Below, one piece after another: positions 1 to 9,175 of a DNA stretch of 64,000 bases. The notes beneath the pieces were generated by a model. The model had not been told where the DNA came from and did not search any database. It saw nothing but the letters and a program-made list of their open reading frames with translations. A program made the translations under genes and the position numbers. Positions within the stretch are counted from its first letter, which is position 1. Each line of letters starts with the position of its first letter. The DNA is from Sulfurospirillum arsenophilum NBRC 109478. Lineage in GTDB: Bacteria; Campylobacterota; Campylobacteria; Campylobacterales; Sulfurospirillaceae. Location of the stretch: assembly GCF_000813345.1 (NCBI RefSeq), contig NZ_BBQF01000002.1, positions 310,001-374,000 on the forward strand, read 5' to 3'.

Positions 1-545
1 TGCATGCGTTCAACATTAAGCTTTTCAAAATCTGCTTTTTTAATAACCACTTCACCACGAATTTCAATAAGCTCGGTATAGTCAATGCGCAAAGGAATCG
101 AACCAATGGTTTTGATGTTTTCAGTAACATCCTCACCAATGCTTCCATCGCCCCTCGTGATGGCTTGCACAAGAATCCCATTTTCATAGATGAGATTCAT
201 GCTTGCACCATCAAATTTTGGTTCACAGTAAAAGGTGAAGATCTCTTTTACTTTTTTAACACGCTCTATCCACGCATCCAGATCACTTTCATCAAACACA
301 TCTTCCATACTCCACATGCGCGCTTTGTGCTCTGCTTTATTAAAACCTTCAAGTACCAAACCACCCACGCGTCTGGTAGGACTATTTTCATCGATAAAAA
401 GTGGATATGCCTTTTCATAGGCAACGATCTCATGATAAAGTGTATCATACTCTTCATCACTCGCTACAGGAGCATCATCGACGTAATAGGCTTTTGCCCA
501 TTCATTGGCAAGATCAATTTTGGCTAAATATTCTTCGTGTGTCAT
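1..545 (-). CDS. ligA: NAD-dependent DNA ligase LigA, N-terminal part (3' end outside window)
   Basis: Seals nicks in duplex DNA during replication and repair using NAD+. About 181 N-terminal residues are visible, starting MTHEEYLAKIDLANEW. They cover the Ia domain and much of the adenylation domain, including YCEPKFDG with the AMP-accepting lysine near residue 110 (family motif K-x-DG) and the following RGDGSIGEDVT segment. The ATG overlaps the TGA of the upstream tauE-like gene as ATGA, so translation is probably coupled, and this is the last visible gene of the rppH-to-ligA operon. The gene runs off the left edge, so the OB-fold, zinc finger, HhH and BRCT parts cannot be seen. Confidence 0.95.
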   Translation of the reverse strand, partial: MTHEEYLAKIDLANEWAKAYYVDDAPVASDEEYDTLYHEIVAYEKAYPLFIDENSPTRRVGGLVLEGFNKAEHKARMWSMEDVFDESDLDAWIERVKKVKEIFTFYCEPKFDGASMNLIYENGILVQAITRGDGSIGEDVTENIKTIGSIPLRIDYTELIEIRGEVVIKKADFEKLNVERM

Positions 546-1303
546 GCAATGTAACTGGTGTAAATAAGTTTTAAAAGTGTAAGTCCAACCATGATTAAGA
601 AAAATGTACGGATAAACTTCACCTCTTTTTTGATAACCATGTTAGAGCCAATATATGCTCCTACAATCTGCCCAAAGCCCATTAGCAAACCTACCACAAA
701 AAGCACATTGCCACTCCAAAGAAACACTGCCAAGGAGACGATGTTGCTTGTAAAATTCATAACTTTGGTTTGTGCCGTTGCTTTTTTAAGGTTCAATCCT
801 AAAAGTGTCACAAGGGCAATGGTCCAAAACGTTCCCGTTCCTGGTCCGAAAAAGCCATCGTAAAAGCCAAGTCCTATACCAAATATCAAGAAAAAAAGGT
901 GATTACCAAGGTAAGCATGACGATCATTTTCTCCCATTTTAGGCGATAAAAGCGTATAAATAAAAATACCAATAAGCATCGCGGGAATAATCTTCGCAAG
1001 GATACTCGCATCCATCAGTAAAATGGCATACGTTCCAAGCGCTGCACCAATGAAGGTGTAAATGACGCCGATAAAAACTTCAGACCACTTAATAAATCCT
1101 TTGCGAATAAAATTGATAGAAGCCATCCCACTTCCAAAAGTACCTTGGAGTTTGTTGGTTGCAAGAGCGATATGTGGAGGCATACCAGAGGCTAAAAGTA
1201 CAGGAATCGTGATAATGCCACCGCCTCCTGCAATAGCGTCAATAAAGCCTGCAACAAGCCCTGTAAGTAAAAAGATCGCGTAATAGTAAACTTCAAACTC
1301 CAT
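542..1303 (-). CDS. TauE/SafE-type membrane transporter (DUF81, sulfite exporter family)
   Basis: A 253-residue polytopic inner-membrane protein with about eight hydrophobic segments. The N-terminal GFIDAIAGGGGIITIPVLLA followed by AtNKLQGTfGS is the hallmark of the TauE/SafE family, whose members are proposed to move sulfite, sulfoacetate or other organosulfur anions. The substrate cannot be told from the sequence. It overlaps the preceding zinc-ribbon gene by 11 bp and ligA by 4 bp, so it sits inside a housekeeping operon, which gives no clue to its substrate. Confidence 0.85.
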   Translation of the reverse strand: MEFEVYYYAIFLLTGLVAGFIDAIAGGGGIITIPVLLASGMPPHIALATNKLQGTFGSGMASINFIRKGFIKWSEVFIGVIYTFIGAALGTYAILLMDASILAKIIPAMLIGIFIYTLLSPKMGENDRHAYLGNHLFFLIFGIGLGFYDGFFGPGTGTFWTIALVTLLGLNLKKATAQTKVMNFTSNIVSLAVFLWSGNVLFVVGLLMGFGQIVGAYIGSNMVIKKEVKFIRTFFLIMVGLTLLKLIYTSYIA

Positions 1304-2057
1304 CTTTTTTGATCTCCTTCTCCTCTTCGTGCATAACCGCTTCTATTTCCTCGGCACTGCGCTCTTCTTGAGATAGTTTTGGCTCATCTTTGGTTGAGAT
1401 AGGAACTGCAGGAGTGGGCTCTTCTTTAGCTTCATTTACATGTAAAGGTTCAGGTAAATGCTCTTCTGGTCCAATAGCAGATAATTCAGTGCTTTCTAGA
1501 GATTCTGTTTCACTCATTGTAGCATTGTTTTCTACTGGCTCAGAAGAGGCATCTTCACTATTTTCTGCCTTTGCTTCTTCAAGTTGCACATAAATTTCTA
1601 AGGCCTCTTTAGTGGCTGTTGCAACTTCATTGTACGTTCCTTCACGAATATAACGCCAAATCTCACGCCTAACCAAACTTAAAACATAGCGTCTATCGCC
1701 CCCTACTAAACGACCAAGTTCATGACCACCGCATGCAGGGCAAACAAAAAACGTAATTTTGTCTTGTAACGACTCTGATGATCTACAATTTTCATCATCC
1801 ACCATAAGCATATTTTGGCACTTTGGACAATAGCACCAAAGACCTATAATGTCCCCTTTTTTATACTTCCATCGCCAGAGCACTTTAAATAAAATGAGTT
1901 CACGAAATTTGTAGTATTTAGGGCGCATAAGATAGCGAGCAACAAAAGGGAAGGCAACTAAAATGATACAAATAGCAATGGCGCCGCTGTTTACAATCCA
2001 CTGGGGAATAGTGTAAAGCTCGCTGATACGCGTTAAAAGGCTTAATATTTTTTCCAA
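1293..2057 (-). CDS. Membrane-anchored zinc-ribbon protein of unknown function
   Basis: A 254-residue protein that I do not recognise as a named family. It has one hydrophobic segment (about residues 20-44), a basic linker, and two cysteine pairs, C77-x2-C80 and C106-x2-C109 (the second in FVCPACGGHE), which look like a treble-clef or zinc-ribbon site. A strongly acidic Glu/Ser/Pro-rich tail runs from about residue 165 to the end. It lies between folP and the tauE-like gene in the rppH-ligA operon. One copy of the TTACATGTAA palindrome (1436-1445) is translated as LHV in the tail. The function is unknown; a membrane scaffold or regulatory role is possible. Confidence 0.7.
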   Translation of the reverse strand: MEKILSLLTRISELYTIPQWIVNSGAIAICIILVAFPFVARYLMRPKYYKFRELILFKVLWRWKYKKGDIIGLWCYCPKCQNMLMVDDENCRSSESLQDKITFFVCPACGGHELGRLVGGDRRYVLSLVRREIWRYIREGTYNEVATATKEALEIYVQLEEAKAENSEDASSEPVENNATMSETESLESTELSAIGPEEHLPEPLHVNEAKEEPTPAVPISTKDEPKLSQEERSAEEIEAVMHEEEKEIKKDGV

Positions 2058-2066
2058 AAAAGAATC

Positions 2067-3209
2067 CTAAATAGTTTGATTGAGTGCGCGAAGCACGCTA
2101 AGAGCTTGTACATGTGCCTTGACATCATGAACACGCAAAATGGTTGCACCATGTTCATAGGCTTTGAGATGAAGGGCTAATGAGCCCGCTAGGCGCTCAG
2201 AAATAGGTGTAGGAATGATCTTGTCGATCATCGATTTTCGACTAGCACCTACAAGTAATGGACAGCCAAAATGTAAAAAATGTTCATGGTGTTTAAGAAG
2301 CTGTAGATTATGCTCTAAGCCCTTTCCAAACCCAATACCAACATCCAACACTATCTTGCTGATTCCAAACTCTTTTGCTTTTGCAATACGCTCTTCAAAA
2401 AATGCATCAACCTCTAAAATAACATTTTCATACACTGGCTCTTTTTGCATACTTTGGGGATCACCTTGCATATGCATCAAAACGACTGTGGCATCATACT
2501 TTGCTGCCACACGGGCAACTTCATTGTTCGCAAGCGCTGTTATATCATTAACAATACTGAAGCCATGCGTAAGCGCATACTCCAAACATAATGGAGAGTA
2601 ACTATCCAGTGAAAATTGAGCCTTTTCAAAAAGCTTATGTTGGAAAATCAGATCAATAATAGGCTTTATGCGAGCCAGCTCTTCAGCCTCACTCACACCA
2701 AGGCTTCCAGGGCGACTTGAAACACCACCAAGATCGATGATATTAGCACCCTCTTCTATCATGGATTCAATATGTTTTAACGCATGTTCACCACTAAAAC
2801 GACTGCCTTGAAAAAAGCTGTCTTCGTTGGTATTGATGATGCCCATCACCGTAAAATCATCGTTACATGTAAAGATAAATTCACTTAGTTTTTCTGCTAT
2901 AGCTTTAAGTCCAAACGGTTGTGCTTTCTCTTTTCGAGCAAGCTCTTTAAGCTGTTTATCGTTCGCAATTAAAATCGCATCGACCAAAGGAATTTTACAT
3001 GTAATCGTATCTTTTGGAACGGCCAGATCAGCTCCAATGGAAAGAGCATCTTGTTTGAGAATATTTGCAGCGGGCGTTTTAAGATCTTTGATATAAATAA
3101 AATTCAAATGTGCCTTTTGCTCTAAAATAGCACTACCTTCTTTGGTTACATGTAAAGCTTGGAAGAGTGCCTTTATATCACTTTTGGAAGAGAGTTTACA
3201 GAGTTTCAT
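2067..3209 (-). CDS. folP: Dihydropteroate synthase, epsilonproteobacterial long form
   Basis: Condenses 6-hydroxymethyl-7,8-dihydropterin pyrophosphate with p-aminobenzoate to give dihydropteroate in folate synthesis. The 380-residue protein has a TIM-barrel DHPS domain from about residue 120 (VMGIINTNEDSFF, then IIDLGGVSSRPGS, later DVGIGFGK and GASRKSMI). A roughly 115-residue N-terminal extension is not present in the E. coli enzyme, and long FolP proteins are usual in Helicobacter and Campylobacter. The sulfonamide loop reads DLGGVSSRPG rather than the common DIGGESTRPG. The start overlaps the holB stop by 4 bp. Three TTACATGTAA copies lie inside this one gene (2863, 2995, 3146). Confidence 0.93.
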   Translation of the reverse strand: MKLCKLSSKSDIKALFQALHVTKEGSAILEQKAHLNFIYIKDLKTPAANILKQDALSIGADLAVPKDTITCKIPLVDAILIANDKQLKELARKEKAQPFGLKAIAEKLSEFIFTCNDDFTVMGIINTNEDSFFQGSRFSGEHALKHIESMIEEGANIIDLGGVSSRPGSLGVSEAEELARIKPIIDLIFQHKLFEKAQFSLDSYSPLCLEYALTHGFSIVNDITALANNEVARVAAKYDATVVLMHMQGDPQSMQKEPVYENVILEVDAFFEERIAKAKEFGISKIVLDVGIGFGKGLEHNLQLLKHHEHFLHFGCPLLVGASRKSMIDKIIPTPISERLAGSLALHLKAYEHGATILRVHDVKAHVQALSVLRALNQTI

Positions 3210-3832
3210 CGGTGTTTTCTTAGCATAATAGAAAGCAAAAGAGACGTTAAAATCGTTTGAGCTCTCGTATTTAACTCAACAAGATGAAGCAGTTTTTGAA
3301 AATGCTCCAGCTCTTTTTCACTAAAACGAAGATGATGTTCATTGATTGATTCGTACACAATGGCTTGAACCAACTCTTTTAGAAAGCTCTTTTCAGCACT
3401 CTGATGCTTTTGAATAAAAGGGTAAATATCGCCAAGGTCAAGTTTTTGAAGATCCAGTCCACTGCGAATGCTTTCATGTTCCACAATCAACTCTTTTTGA
3501 AGTAAGCGTGAACGAATGGTTGGTAAAAAAGCTGTTTTAGAAGGGGCAACGACAATAAAAACAATGTGACGCGGAGGCTCTTCAAAAATCTTCAGAAGTG
3601 CATTTTGTGCCTCAACGCGATAGCCTTTGGCAATTAAAATCAGATATTTATGTGTAGATTCTGCAATATACGCCTCTTTGATGACCTCTTTGGCATCATC
3701 GATCAAAAACTCATCTTTAACATAGAAAAGATGGCGCTCTTTGGCGTACTCTTCTTGCAGGCTCTCTTTTGCTTTTTCCACATTTTTACAAATCAAAATA
3801 TGGCTAAAAACCTCTTCATCACTCGTTTTCAA
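3206..3832 (-). CDS. holB: DNA polymerase III delta' subunit (clamp loader)
   Basis: Part of the clamp loader that puts the beta clamp on DNA. The protein is about 208 residues with the short RFC-like fold typical of epsilon delta' proteins: KYLILIAKGYRVEAQNALLK, then IFEEPPRHIVFIVVAP and the RSRLLQK stretch. I chose the TTG at 3832 because GAGG lies 6 bases upstream and because the longer ATG start at 3859 would overlap hobA by 41 bp; from the TTG the overlap is 14 bp. It follows hobA and precedes folP, so it sits with another replication gene. Confidence 0.85.
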   Translation of the reverse strand: MKTSDEEVFSHILICKNVEKAKESLQEEYAKERHLFYVKDEFLIDDAKEVIKEAYIAESTHKYLILIAKGYRVEAQNALLKIFEEPPRHIVFIVVAPSKTAFLPTIRSRLLQKELIVEHESIRSGLDLQKLDLGDIYPFIQKHQSAEKSFLKELVQAIVYESINEHHLRFSEKELEHFQKLLHLVELNTRAQTILTSLLLSIMLRKHR

Positions 3833-4370
3833 AATTAACCTCGGCAAAAAGCACGGCATCGATACTTTTATCGAGAAGTCTAAAAAGTTGAATCAATTTA
3901 ATATCTAAACTATCATCATCACTTAAAAGGTAAAAACTATTTTGGACATGTTCGTCCATAATCCATAAAAAACTATCGTCTTTACGTTTAGCGATTTGCA
4001 TCTTTACATCGCTGTTTTTACCGACATAAAAAAACGTATAACCACTTGGGAATGCTTGTGAGAGCATGTTTTCCAAAAGCTCTATATCTTCTTTCGTTTT
4101 GACTTGGTACAAATTTGGATAAAGTGTTTGTAATGCAATAAAAGGTAAAAGAGGTCTATTTTTATGATGATTGTTGATAGCACGAAGCATATAGTGACAA
4201 AACCACGCTCTATCATCATCTGTAATCACAATAAACGTATGGCCATCAAGAAGATTTTTTAACATGGAAGCGGCAAGAGGAACCCACTCGAACCTCTTCT
4301 CTTCCATCCAACTCATCATAGAGCCGTCTTTGCGGATTTCTTCTAATGTCCACTTTAAGAATTGTTGCAT
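3819..4370 (-). CDS. hobA: HobA, DnaA-binding initiator of replication
   Basis: A 183-residue protein matching HobA, the epsilonproteobacterial functional counterpart of DiaA, which binds DnaA and promotes its assembly at oriC. The tryptophan-rich N-terminus (MQQFLKWTLEEI), the ADDDRAWFCHYML-like segment (ITDDDRAWFCHYMLRAI here) and the RPLLPFIAL and FLWIMDE stretches align with the Helicobacter pylori protein as I remember it. It lies 3 bp after lysC and overlaps holB. HobA is restricted to the epsilon group, so this gene is one of the best taxonomic markers in the window. Confidence 0.88.
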   Translation of the reverse strand: MQQFLKWTLEEIRKDGSMMSWMEEKRFEWVPLAASMLKNLLDGHTFIVITDDDRAWFCHYMLRAINNHHKNRPLLPFIALQTLYPNLYQVKTKEDIELLENMLSQAFPSGYTFFYVGKNSDVKMQIAKRKDDSFLWIMDEHVQNSFYLLSDDDSLDIKLIQLFRLLDKSIDAVLFAEVNFENE

Positions 4371-4373
4371 CGA

Positions 4374-5576
4374 TTATTTATCCAATTGGTATGCACTGTG
4401 AAGCGCTCGAACAGCGAGTTCGCCGTATTTTGCTTGGATAACCATCGAAATTTTAATTTCACTTGTGCTGATCATCTCGATGTTGATACCTTCTTTAGCC
4501 ATGGTATCAAATGCTTTACACGCCACGCCACTGTGTGATTTCATACCCACACCGACCACAGAAACTTTAACGATGTCACTGTCATATTCCATAACATCAC
4601 TCGCTCTTAGCTCACTCATGGCTGCTTTGGTCATATCAAGTTCATTTTGAGGAACGGTAAAACCAAGGTTTGTCGTACCATCATGTCCTACGTTTTGGAT
4701 AATCATATCAACGTTAACGTTACAATCAGCAAGTTTTTTGAAAATCTCAGCCGCAATGCCAGGTTTATCTGTAACACCACGAAGAGTGACTCTCGCTTGG
4801 TTTTTATCGAGTGCAATACCGCTAACTAATGGTTGTTCCATAATCTTTTCTTCCTTTGTAATAAGTGTTCCTTCGTTCTTGTTAAAACTGCTACGTGTGA
4901 CAAGGTTAACATTAAGCTTCTTAGCCATTTCAACGGAACGGCTTTGAAGTACTTTTGCACCAAGGCTTGCAAGTTCTAACATTTCATCATAACTGATTTT
5001 TTCAAGTTTTTTTGCTTTTGGCTCAATGCGAGGATCGGTGGTATAAACACCATCCACATCGGTATAGATTTCACAAAGATCAGCTTCAAGTGCACCTGCA
5101 ATAGCAACAGCAGAAAGGTCACTACCACCACGTCCCAATGTTGAAACTTCACCGCTTTCAGTTACACCTTGAAAACCTGCAACAACGATAATTTTTCCCG
5201 CTTTGAGCTCTTCTTTCATTGCGGTGGTATCAATATGCTCGATTCTAGCTTTTGTGTGTATATCATCCGTTACAATGCCTGCACGCCTGCCACTCATGGA
5301 GACAGCTGTATAGCCCTGTGCTTCAAGAGCAATTGCAAGTAAAGCGCTGGTAACTCGCTCACCAGAACTTAACAACATATCCACTTCACGGTTATTTGGC
5401 GTTTTGCTAAAATGCGCTGCAAAATCTAAAAGCTTATTGGTCTCTCCACTCATCGCTGAAACAACCACAACAAGATCGTGTCCCTCTTGTTTGCTCTCAA
5501 TGACTCTTTTGGCAACGGCTTCAATGCGCTCAACATTGCCAACACTCGTTCCTCCGTATTTTTGAACGATCAACAT
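4374..5576 (-). CDS. lysC: Aspartate kinase
   Basis: Phosphorylates aspartate, the entry step to lysine/diaminopimelate, threonine and methionine synthesis. The 400 residues begin MLIVQKYGGTSVGN (kinase KxGGTS motif, residues 6-11) and continue with the amino-acid kinase fold (GFQGVTESGEVSTLGRGGSD, EIYTDVDGVYTTDP). Two C-terminal ACT domains follow (about 260-400: VTDKPGIAAEIF, VGMKSHSGVACKAF), which are the usual site of allosteric control by lysine or threonine. It starts 1 bp after rppH and ends 3 bp before hobA. Confidence 0.96.
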   Translation of the reverse strand: MLIVQKYGGTSVGNVERIEAVAKRVIESKQEGHDLVVVVSAMSGETNKLLDFAAHFSKTPNNREVDMLLSSGERVTSALLAIALEAQGYTAVSMSGRRAGIVTDDIHTKARIEHIDTTAMKEELKAGKIIVVAGFQGVTESGEVSTLGRGGSDLSAVAIAGALEADLCEIYTDVDGVYTTDPRIEPKAKKLEKISYDEMLELASLGAKVLQSRSVEMAKKLNVNLVTRSSFNKNEGTLITKEEKIMEQPLVSGIALDKNQARVTLRGVTDKPGIAAEIFKKLADCNVNVDMIIQNVGHDGTTNLGFTVPQNELDMTKAAMSELRASDVMEYDSDIVKVSVVGVGMKSHSGVACKAFDTMAKEGINIEMISTSEIKISMVIQAKYGELAVRALHSAYQLDK

Positions 5577-5577
5577 T

Positions 5578-6048
5578 TTAAAGATACCCTTCTTTTTTGA
5601 AATATTCTAACACCTGTTTATATACTGGGCGCTTAAAATAGGTAATAAAATCAAACACCTCTTCTAAACTGACAAATTTATGGTCGCAAAACTCTGGCTC
5701 TTTCGTCGCAAGATTAATCTTTGCATCTTTTTTGAGTCTTACTAAAAAATATTTTTGGCTCTGTCCATCAAAGGGGTACATCTTCTGAGCAATTTTTTGA
5801 GGGAAGTCGTATTGTAACCACTCAGGATACTCTGCTATAATCTCAACATCACCAGTGCCAATTTCTTCTTCAAGTTCTCGGTAAAGCGCATCGCGCGGCG
5901 TTTCGCCATCATCAATACCACCTTGAGGAAATTGCCATGCACCTTCTATATCGCTACGACTAGCAATAAAAAGTTGGCATTGAAAAGGGTATTTTGCAGA
6001 GACAATCACGGCAGCAACATTTGGTCTGTATCGTTTTGGTGATTCCAT
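5578..6048 (-). CDS. rppH: RNA pyrophosphohydrolase (Nudix hydrolase)
   Basis: Removes pyrophosphate from the 5' end of transcripts and so triggers 5'-end-dependent decay. The protein has 156 residues. The Nudix box runs from about residue 43 ([20 protein letters not shown], then IG) and AWQFPQGG precedes it, as in the RppH/NudH subgroup. It is the first gene of the minus-strand operon and is divergent from hemW, with about 75 bp between them holding both promoters. Confidence 0.93.
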   Translation of the reverse strand: MESPKRYRPNVAAVIVSAKYPFQCQLFIASRSDIEGAWQFPQGGIDDGETPRDALYRELEEEIGTGDVEIIAEYPEWLQYDFPQKIAQKMYPFDGQSQKYFLVRLKKDAKINLATKEPEFCDHKFVSLEEVFDFITYFKRPVYKQVLEYFKKEGYL

Positions 6049-6124
6049 AATTGCGCATTACCTCTATATTTTTGTTAAAATAGTACCTAAAAAGTCATTA
6101 AACTTGCTTGATACAAGGAATTAT

Positions 6125-7180
6125 GTGTTAGCCTACCTTCATATCCCATTTTGCGATAGCAAATGCCACTACTGCGCCTTTAACTCCTATGAGAACAAAG
6201 GAACACTGAAACAAAACTATATGCACCAGATTACGACGCAACTACGCTTTGAGCTTGAAAAATTTAATGCTCAAAGAGGAAGTATTACCTCACTTTTTAT
6301 TGGAGGAGGCACTCCTTCAACCATTCCTGCTTCGTGGTATGAACCATTTTTTGAGATGATAATGCCCTATTTAAGCCACGATGCAGAAGTCACTTCAGAA
6401 GCCAATCCTCACTCGGCAACCAAGGAGTGGATACAAACGATGAAGGCACTAGGCGTCAATCGTCTAAGCTTTGGCGTACAAAGTTTTAATGCAGAAAAAC
6501 TCGCTTTTTTGGGACGTAACCACACCCCTAAAATTGCTTTTGAGGCTATCGAAAATGCTTCAAAACTGGGTATTAAAAACATTTCACTTGATCTCATTTA
6601 TGGCACCTCTATGGATACACCTTTTCTGCTTCATGAAGATCTCAAAATTGCCTCATCCCTTCCCATCAACCATCTGAGTGCCTATGCTCTCACACTGGAA
6701 GAAGAAACTCCTTTTTACAAGCGAACGGATGTCGTCAATGACTCTGAGAAGCTTGCCAAAGAGTTTGTAAAAGCAATTATAGAAGCAGGATTTCCGCAAT
6801 ATGAAATTTCCAATTTTGGAAGCTATCAAAGTGTTCATAATAAAGGGTATTGGGAGCATCAAGACTATCTTGGAATCGGTGCGGGCGCGGTTGGATTTTT
6901 AAAAGACAGACGTTTTTACCCGAGTAAAGACATTGAAACCTACATCCAAAATCCTCTTGCACAAGAGATTGAAGCATTAAGTCTGGAAGATTTACATGTA
7001 GAAAAACTTTTCTTAGGTCTTCGAAGTAATATTGGCATTGATCTAGTGCATTTTAGTCCTAAAGAGCAAGGAAGAGTGAAAATTTTAGTGGAAGAAAAAA
7101 AGCTTACATGTAAAGATAATCGCGTCTTTAATAACGACTACTTTTTAAGCGATGAAATAGCACTTTTCATCACTCAATAG
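6125..7180 (+). CDS. hemW: HemW-type radical SAM heme chaperone (coproporphyrinogen oxidase-like)
   Basis: A radical-SAM protein of the HemN/HemW group, about 351 residues. The 4Fe-4S ligands are C10, C14 and C17 in IPFCDSKCHYCAF, followed by FIGGGTPS. The lack of a HemN-type N-terminal extension and the short length point to HemW, a heme-binding chaperone for respiratory enzymes, rather than true oxygen-independent coproporphyrinogen oxidase. I chose the GTG at 6125 (AAGGA 6 bases upstream) over the TTG at 6104, which has no ribosome site. The 3' end overlaps the convergent antiporter gene by 11 bp. Two TTACATGTAA-type palindromes lie near its end. Confidence 0.88.
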   Translation: MLAYLHIPFCDSKCHYCAFNSYENKGTLKQNYMHQITTQLRFELEKFNAQRGSITSLFIGGGTPSTIPASWYEPFFEMIMPYLSHDAEVTSEANPHSATKEWIQTMKALGVNRLSFGVQSFNAEKLAFLGRNHTPKIAFEAIENASKLGIKNISLDLIYGTSMDTPFLLHEDLKIASSLPINHLSAYALTLEEETPFYKRTDVVNDSEKLAKEFVKAIIEAGFPQYEISNFGSYQSVHNKGYWEHQDYLGIGAGAVGFLKDRRFYPSKDIETYIQNPLAQEIEALSLEDLHVEKLFLGLRSNIGIDLVHFSPKEQGRVKILVEEKKLTCKDNRVFNNDYFLSDEIALFITQ

Positions 7181-8780
7181 GATTCTCTTCTAATGCCACC
7201 TGCAGAAGCGCTTTTGCCGCTTCTCGTCCTTCATTGACAATGTGCTTGACTTGTAACGCTTTAAGCAGTTTTTTCTCATCATAATCACTGGCTTTTGCTA
7301 CAATTTTAATGGGTGCATCAAATGATTTTAACACTTCGCACAGAAGAATTAATTTTTTCTCATTATTGATCGCGATAATAACCGCTTTTGCATCTTCCAC
7401 AAAAGCATTTTTAAGGATGCTCTTCTCAGCAGCATTTCCAAAATAAACAGGCTCGCCCCTACTTTGTCCCAATTTTACCAGTGTAATGTCATGCTCTAAT
7501 ACCAAATAGTTAACATTCATCTTTTTAAGGCGATAAACAATCTCTTGCCCAAGCTTTCCGTAACCACACACAACAATATGATCTTTAATTCCCGATGAAT
7601 GGATCATAAAGTCACCGTTATTTGGCTCTTTAGTAATAGAATCAACAATTTTTTTCATATTTTTTAAAATAAAAGGTGTCAAGATCATGGATAAAACAAC
7701 CGTAACAATCAGAATTTGTGACGTTTTAGTACTTATCAGATGCGATGAACTTGTTAACGCTAAAATAGCCAGTGAAAATTCACCGCCTTGGCAGAGCGCC
7801 AACCCCGTCTTAAGCGCCACTCTACCGCCCACGGAGAAAAATAAAATTGCAAATACAACCAGTGTTTTAAATGCCATCATCAATGCTAAAAAGAGTAAAA
7901 TGGTGCCATAATTTTGCGCGATTAAATTAAGATCGATCTGCATACCAACGGTGATAAAAAAGAGTCCCAATAAAAGGTCACGAAAGGGCACAAGATCGGC
8001 TTCAATCTGATGCTTATACTGCGTTTCAGACATCATCATACCCGCTAAAAAAGCACCCAAAGAGTAAGAAAAGCCTAAAGTATGCGCTAAGAATGAAGCT
8101 CCAACCACGAGTAATAACACCGAAGCAATGAAAATTTCTTGCGTATCAGCCCAAACCACTAATGATAAGAAGCGATTCAGAAGGTATTTGCCTATCAAAA
8201 ACATCAATCCTAAAATGATAATAGCACTGTACAGCGTTTGCAATAACAACGATGAAAGTGAACTGGTTTGATTTGAAAAGATGTTAATCATCAATAAAAT
8301 TGGAATGACTGCAATATCTTGAAAAAGAAGAATTCCAAGTGCTTTACGCCCGTAAATGGTATGAATGGTTCCACTGTCATTGAGAATTTTTAAAACAATG
8401 GCTGTTGAAGAAAGTGCTAATGCGTAACCAATGATGATGGCACTTTTTTGTTCAATCCCAAAAAAATACTCAGCGCCTAAAGCAATGACACCTCCCACTA
8501 AAGAGACTTGCAATAAGCCGTAAAAGAAAACATCTTTTTTCATCCTCAAAAGATGCTTGATCGAAAACTCAAGCCCAATCGTGAACATTAAAAAAACAAC
8601 ACCAAACTCTGCTATGTGAGTAAGAGAGAGATTGTTGCGACCCAAATTGTACATATAAGCAATGGCAAATCCTGTGATGATATACCCAATGATAGTCGGT
8701 ATATTAAAACGCTTTAACAAGATGTTAAAGAGCGTTGCTATAGCCGTTGCACTTAAAATGATCGCTAATACACTATCCAC
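7170..8780 (-). CDS. kefB: Kef-type monovalent cation/proton antiporter with TrkA-N domain
   Basis: 536 residues. Residues 1 to about 380 form a CPA2 antiporter membrane domain with roughly 12 segments (FTIGLEFSIKHLLRMKK, LSSTAIVLKILND, GFSYSLGAFLAGMMMSETQY). From about 395 follows a Rossmann TrkA-N domain starting VVCGYGKLGQEIV that binds a nucleotide and gates transport. The family moves K+ or Na+ against H+. It is immediately downstream of hspR (2 bp gap), an order also known in Campylobacter, so it may be cotranscribed with the heat-shock operon. Confidence 0.87.
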   Translation of the reverse strand: MDSVLAIILSATAIATLFNILLKRFNIPTIIGYIITGFAIAYMYNLGRNNLSLTHIAEFGVVFLMFTIGLEFSIKHLLRMKKDVFFYGLLQVSLVGGVIALGAEYFFGIEQKSAIIIGYALALSSTAIVLKILNDSGTIHTIYGRKALGILLFQDIAVIPILLMINIFSNQTSSLSSLLLQTLYSAIIILGLMFLIGKYLLNRFLSLVVWADTQEIFIASVLLLVVGASFLAHTLGFSYSLGAFLAGMMMSETQYKHQIEADLVPFRDLLLGLFFITVGMQIDLNLIAQNYGTILLFLALMMAFKTLVVFAILFFSVGGRVALKTGLALCQGGEFSLAILALTSSSHLISTKTSQILIVTVVLSMILTPFILKNMKKIVDSITKEPNNGDFMIHSSGIKDHIVVCGYGKLGQEIVYRLKKMNVNYLVLEHDITLVKLGQSRGEPVYFGNAAEKSILKNAFVEDAKAVIIAINNEKKLILLCEVLKSFDAPIKIVAKASDYDEKKLLKALQVKHIVNEGREAAKALLQVALEENPIE

Positions 8781-8782
8781 AA

Positions 8783-9157
8783 CTATTCCCCAAATAAAAT
8801 GATTTCGTAACTATTTTTATGTTTAACCAATGGGTTTTTAGTTTGAGCACTTTTTTTCGTAAGCCCACTCAGCTCTAATCGCAAACTCTCAACCAATGTT
8901 TCAAAATCATCGATTTTTTCTTTGAGTTGCATGATAATGTCAACCCCCGCAAGATTGACACCAAGATCGCGGGTAAGGCGTTGAATCATCTTGATTTTAT
9001 CAATATCACGTTGTGAGTAAAGACGCATCTTGCCATCTGTTCGAGAAGGTAGCACTAGCCCTTCTCTTTCATACTGACGAAGTGTTTGAGGATGAATAGT
9101 AAGTACTTTAGCAACTACACTAATCAAATAGACTGGTTCTTCATACCCATGATGCAT
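8783..9157 (-). CDS. hspR: HspR, MerR-family heat-shock repressor
   Basis: 124 residues. A MerR-type helix-turn-helix (about 10-56: YLISVVAKVLTIHPQTLRQY, then REGLVLPSRTDGKMRLYS) is followed by a short coiled coil, as in HspR proteins that repress chaperone genes through HAIR operators. It lies 18 bp after cbpA, the same autoregulated arrangement as in Campylobacter and Helicobacter. HAIR-like sites upstream of cbpA and clpB (separate entries) fit this role. Confidence 0.92.
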   Translation of the reverse strand: MHHGYEEPVYLISVVAKVLTIHPQTLRQYEREGLVLPSRTDGKMRLYSQRDIDKIKMIQRLTRDLGVNLAGVDIIMQLKEKIDDFETLVESLRLELSGLTKKSAQTKNPLVKHKNSYEIILFGE

Positions 9158-9175
9158 GGCATACTCCTCTTGAGT

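Noticed and set aside
3941-3960. Palindrome-like ACATGT words such as GGACATGTTCGTCC and those near 2108, 26160, 32311 and 60929
   Set aside because: They lack the TACATGTA core, so I did not count them with the iterated palindrome.
6104-6124. Earlier TTG start for hemW
   Set aside because: No ribosome site; the GTG at 6125 has AAGGA at correct spacing and gives the usual N-terminus.
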